Positions 6,296-7,590 of a DNA stretch of 7,590 nucleotides are shown here, piece after piece. The translations under genes and the position numbers were made by a program. Numbering within the stretch: position 1 is the first letter of the stretch; each line of letters starts with the position of its first letter. Source of the stretch: JBBQTU01 sp038213005 (lineage in GTDB: Bacteria; Planctomycetota; Phycisphaerae; Tepidisphaerales; Tepidisphaeraceae); assembly GCA_038213005.1 (NCBI GenBank), contig JBBQTU010000204.1, positions 1-7,590 of the forward strand. Reading direction: 5' to 3'. A model generated the notes under the pieces. It was not told the origin of the DNA and ran no database searches. It was given only the letters and a program-made list of their open reading frames with translations.

Positions 6296-6364
6296 AGGTG
6301 ACATCCCACATTGTTTCACGATCCCAATATCTCAATCAATGTGGGATGTCACCTTTTACCTTTT
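6287..6364. repeat. Hairpin module, copy 1 (interrupts the stress-protein gene)
   Basis: Left arm 6287-6313 and right arm 6337-6364 form a 27-bp stem with one bulged T (6357) around a 23-nt loop. The core stem is GGTGACATCCCACATTG and its complement. Bases 6294-6363 are identical, 70 of 70, to copy 2 at 6665-6734. The stem is A-rich on the left and T-rich on the right, so it could also act as an intrinsic terminator in both directions for the truncated stress-protein transcript. The family is not one I can name; it resembles mobile palindromes (REP/MITE-like) in form. Confidence 0.8.
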
Positions 6365-6390
6365 ATGTGGGATGTCACCTTTTACCTTTT
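6339..6390 (+). repeat. Tandem duplication of the 26-bp right hairpin arm
   Basis: Bases 6339-6364 and 6365-6390 are identical 26-bp units (starting ATGTGGGATGTCACC and ending ACCTTTT), joined head to tail without a spacer. The first is the right arm of hairpin copy 1. The second has no left-arm partner next to it and abuts the ISAzo13 transposase fragment directly. Confidence 0.85.
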
Positions 6391-6660
6391 CGCCGTATCA
6401 TGGTCGATCCCCACGCTGACCCATCCCTGATTGTTGAGAATGTCGTACACGCCGTAGGGGATCGCTTTGCCCAGGACAGGGTCCAGGAAGTCATGAACCC
6501 GCACCTCCTGTGGCGATCCCTTCGGCCGCCATTCTCGTCCGGCATTGCGGAAATCCCCGACCAATTCCTTCTTCTTCGTGTCCACCGAGATCGCTGGCTG
6601 GTCTTGATCATGAAAGTGGCGCACCGTGGTGTTGATGAACTCGAATTGCTCGTTGCGGAT
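6391..6660 (-). pseudogene. Fragment of an ISAzo13-type transposase
   Basis: The minus strand encodes about 90 residues that I recognise as the central part of ISAzo13-family ('Rhodopirellula') transposases: RNEQFEFINTTVRHF, then ISVDTKKKELVGDF, GREWRPKG, VRVHDF, LGKAIPYGVYD and GWVSVGIDHDTA. Complete members are around 400-500 residues. Here only the region around the first catalytic Asp (in SVDTKKKE) is left, and the later catalytic Asp and Glu (family motifs ADGGGSN and IEH) are missing. Homology starts and stops at the junctions with the hairpin modules. The frame runs on into the hairpins (a GTG at 6690 to a TAA at 6382), which would give a meaningless 102-residue product. It cannot be an active transposase. 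No trace of the remaining transposase was found in the window. Confidence 0.8.
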
Positions 6661-6663
6661 AAA

Positions 6664-6734
6664 AAAAGGTGACATCCCACATTGTTTCACGATCCCAATA
6701 TCTCAATCAATGTGGGATGTCACCTTTTACCTTT
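6664..6734. repeat. Hairpin module, copy 2
   Basis: Left arm 6664-6684 and right arm 6708-6728 form a perfect 21-bp stem around the same 23-nt loop as copy 1 (6685-6707). The 70-bp stretch 6665-6734 is identical to copy 1. The two copies lie in the same orientation 371 bp apart. The left flank is the 5' edge of the ISAzo13 fragment (minus strand). The right flank is the broken start of the next coding sequence. Confidence 0.85.
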
Positions 6735-7249
6735 CCGGAGCTTGGCACTTAAGGAATGACGACGACCAAGCGACATTCGGGCTTGACCCTGCTCATTGTC
6801 CGGCCATTGCAGCCGCCACGATGCCCGCAGCCGAAAAGGCGATGGCAAATGTGCTGTATCTATTCTACAATACGGTCAAACCGACAGCATTGGTGAATGC
6901 CAACTTGCCCCGTAGTGGCATCAAGGGGATCGGTCTGGAAGGTACAGGCTATGCTTATCACGCATCCTCTTCGCAGTATCCCACTGGGTTGGCAGCCGTG
7001 CGATTCTTTTACGCTACCAAGGACGGCGCCAAGTGGCCGAGCGATTTCTCATCTTGCGGGAACGGAGCAAGAGATGGTCAGACGTGGAGGTATACATGGC
7101 ACAACAGCATCAATGACGATAAGGTGTGGATTGCGGTCGAGGCATTCGATGAAGCCTTGTGCGACTCTCCAAAGAAGCAGGGGACACAGGCGTTGGTCCA
7201 GATCAGCATCGACAGCGAGCGCCCCAAGGTCAAGAATAGACGTCCATAG
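6735..7249 (+). CDS. Unrecognised protein, 5' end lost at the hairpin module
   Basis: I do not recognise this protein. The open frame gives about 170 residues (SGAWHLRNDDDQ through SERPKVKNRRP) and enters directly from the right arm of hairpin copy 2. The frame stays open back to a GTG at 6626 through the hairpin and the antisense of the ISAzo13 fragment, so any upstream start would be artificial. The first internal ATG (6821) has no ribosome binding site. I therefore infer a 5'-truncated gene. The product is rich in Gly, Ala, aromatic and small polar residues (GIGLEGTGYAYHASSSQY, RYTWHNSINDDKVW), has three cysteines, and ends in a basic tail. It looks soluble or extracytoplasmic, but no signal peptide remains. 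Base composition looks more AT-rich than the ATPase. The next gene starts 36 bp downstream on the same strand and may be co-transcribed. Confidence 0.5.
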
Positions 7250-7285
7250 CATGATCCGCAATAACTAGAAAGAGAGTTGGTGTAT

Positions 7286-7590
7286 ATGAAGCTGGTAGCC
7301 AATTGTGTTGCAGGTATTATGTTATGTGTTCTACCGACGTCCCTGGTCGCCGAGGTGCCGACGGCTTTACCTACCACCACGCCCAGTACCGAGTATCATG
7401 ATCGCAAGCAGCTCTTTGGGAAGATTGAGCAGAAACTCAAGGCGGAAGCCGAATATGACGAGGTGCTGCGGGATACGTCGAAGACATTTCAAGCGTCGCT
7501 TGATGGCCAGTTGCTGTTGGCATACTTGGCGATGGTGGACGGTCGGGACAGTACGGCCATAGATATTCTTAATGGCGTTGTGAATAGTGG
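7286..7590 (+). CDS. Exported protein, possible TPR repeats, N-terminal part (runs off the right edge)
   Basis: The first 101 codons of a gene that leaves the window. The start MKLVANCVAGIMLCVLPTSL is a typical signal peptide: one Lys, then a hydrophobic core, with likely cleavage after Ala22 (SLVA-EVP). A Thr/Pro-rich linker (26-35) follows, then a charged helical region (about 38-70), then QLLLAYLAMVDGRDSTAIDIL (75-95), which resembles a tetratricopeptide-type helix pair. The TPR assignment is tentative because only one partial unit is visible. The protein is therefore probably periplasmic or otherwise extracytoplasmic. The ATG at 7286 is preceded by purine-rich AGAAAGAGAG (7267-7276), a rather distant and weak ribosome binding site. 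It follows the unrecognised gene by 36 bp and may form an operon with it. Confidence 0.6.
   Translation, partial: MKLVANCVAGIMLCVLPTSLVAEVPTALPTTTPSTEYHDRKQLFGKIEQKLKAEAEYDEVLRDTSKTFQASLDGQLLLAYLAMVDGRDSTAIDILNGVVNS

Noticed and set aside
6298..6672. 124-residue plus-strand frame across the hairpin and the ISAzo13 fragment
   Set aside because: It starts inside the hairpin arm and is antisense to recognisable transposase sequence.
6756..6896. Frame starting MTTTKRHSGLTLLIV, reminiscent of a prepilin N-terminus
   Set aside because: The hydrophobic run is too short and lacks Glu5, the AAGG lies too close to the ATG, and the other frame continues as a longer protein-like sequence. A frameshifted pilin start cannot be fully excluded.

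Overview
The window looks like an accessory stretch of a moderately GC-rich chromosome. The long genes use GC-rich third codon positions, whereas the last ~850 bases look more AT-rich by eye. An IS4-type DDE transposase and a piece of an ISAzo13-type ('Rhodopirellula') transposase, together with palindromic intergenic repeats common in environmental bacteria, fit a Planctomycetota-like or similar environmental lineage. That placement is inference and I hold it loosely.

Layout, left to right. (1) The 5' part of serA (D-3-phosphoglycerate dehydrogenase) lies on the minus strand and leaves the window at base 1. Its leader (about 292-404) can fold into a stem that buries the serA ribosome binding site. 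(2) About 1.1 kb follow without a convincing gene. It holds two runs of G-tracts able to form quadruplexes, a 22-bp tandem repeat, nested inverted repeats, and two short-motif inverted repeats (CGCAAAGA-type and CACAGAT-type). (3) An IS4-family transposase (1389-2453) has its complete YREK signature, but an in-frame stop just upstream and no good ribosome binding site suggest a decayed or shortened N-terminus. (4) A complete 920-residue P2-type cation (probably Ca2+) ATPase (2710-5472) is followed on the same strand by a tandem-domain universal stress protein (5657-6295). The stress protein is cut off in its second domain. (5) The cut coincides with a 450-bp repeat cassette (about 6285-6734): two hairpin modules sharing an identical 70-bp core bracket a 270-bp minus-strand fragment of an ISAzo13 transposase. 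One hairpin arm is also duplicated in tandem. (6) To the right is the 3' portion of an unrecognised protein gene whose start was lost at the right-hand hairpin. After it comes the start of a gene for an exported, possibly TPR-containing protein that runs off the window.

Working together: the ATPase and stress protein form a plausible two-gene stress/ion-homeostasis unit, now damaged at its 3' end. The last two genes lie close together on the same strand and may be one transcription unit. serA is a housekeeping biosynthetic gene unrelated to the rest.

The two most interesting signals are the potential SD-sequestering switch in front of serA and the twin hairpin cassette, which marks the truncation points of three different coding sequences.
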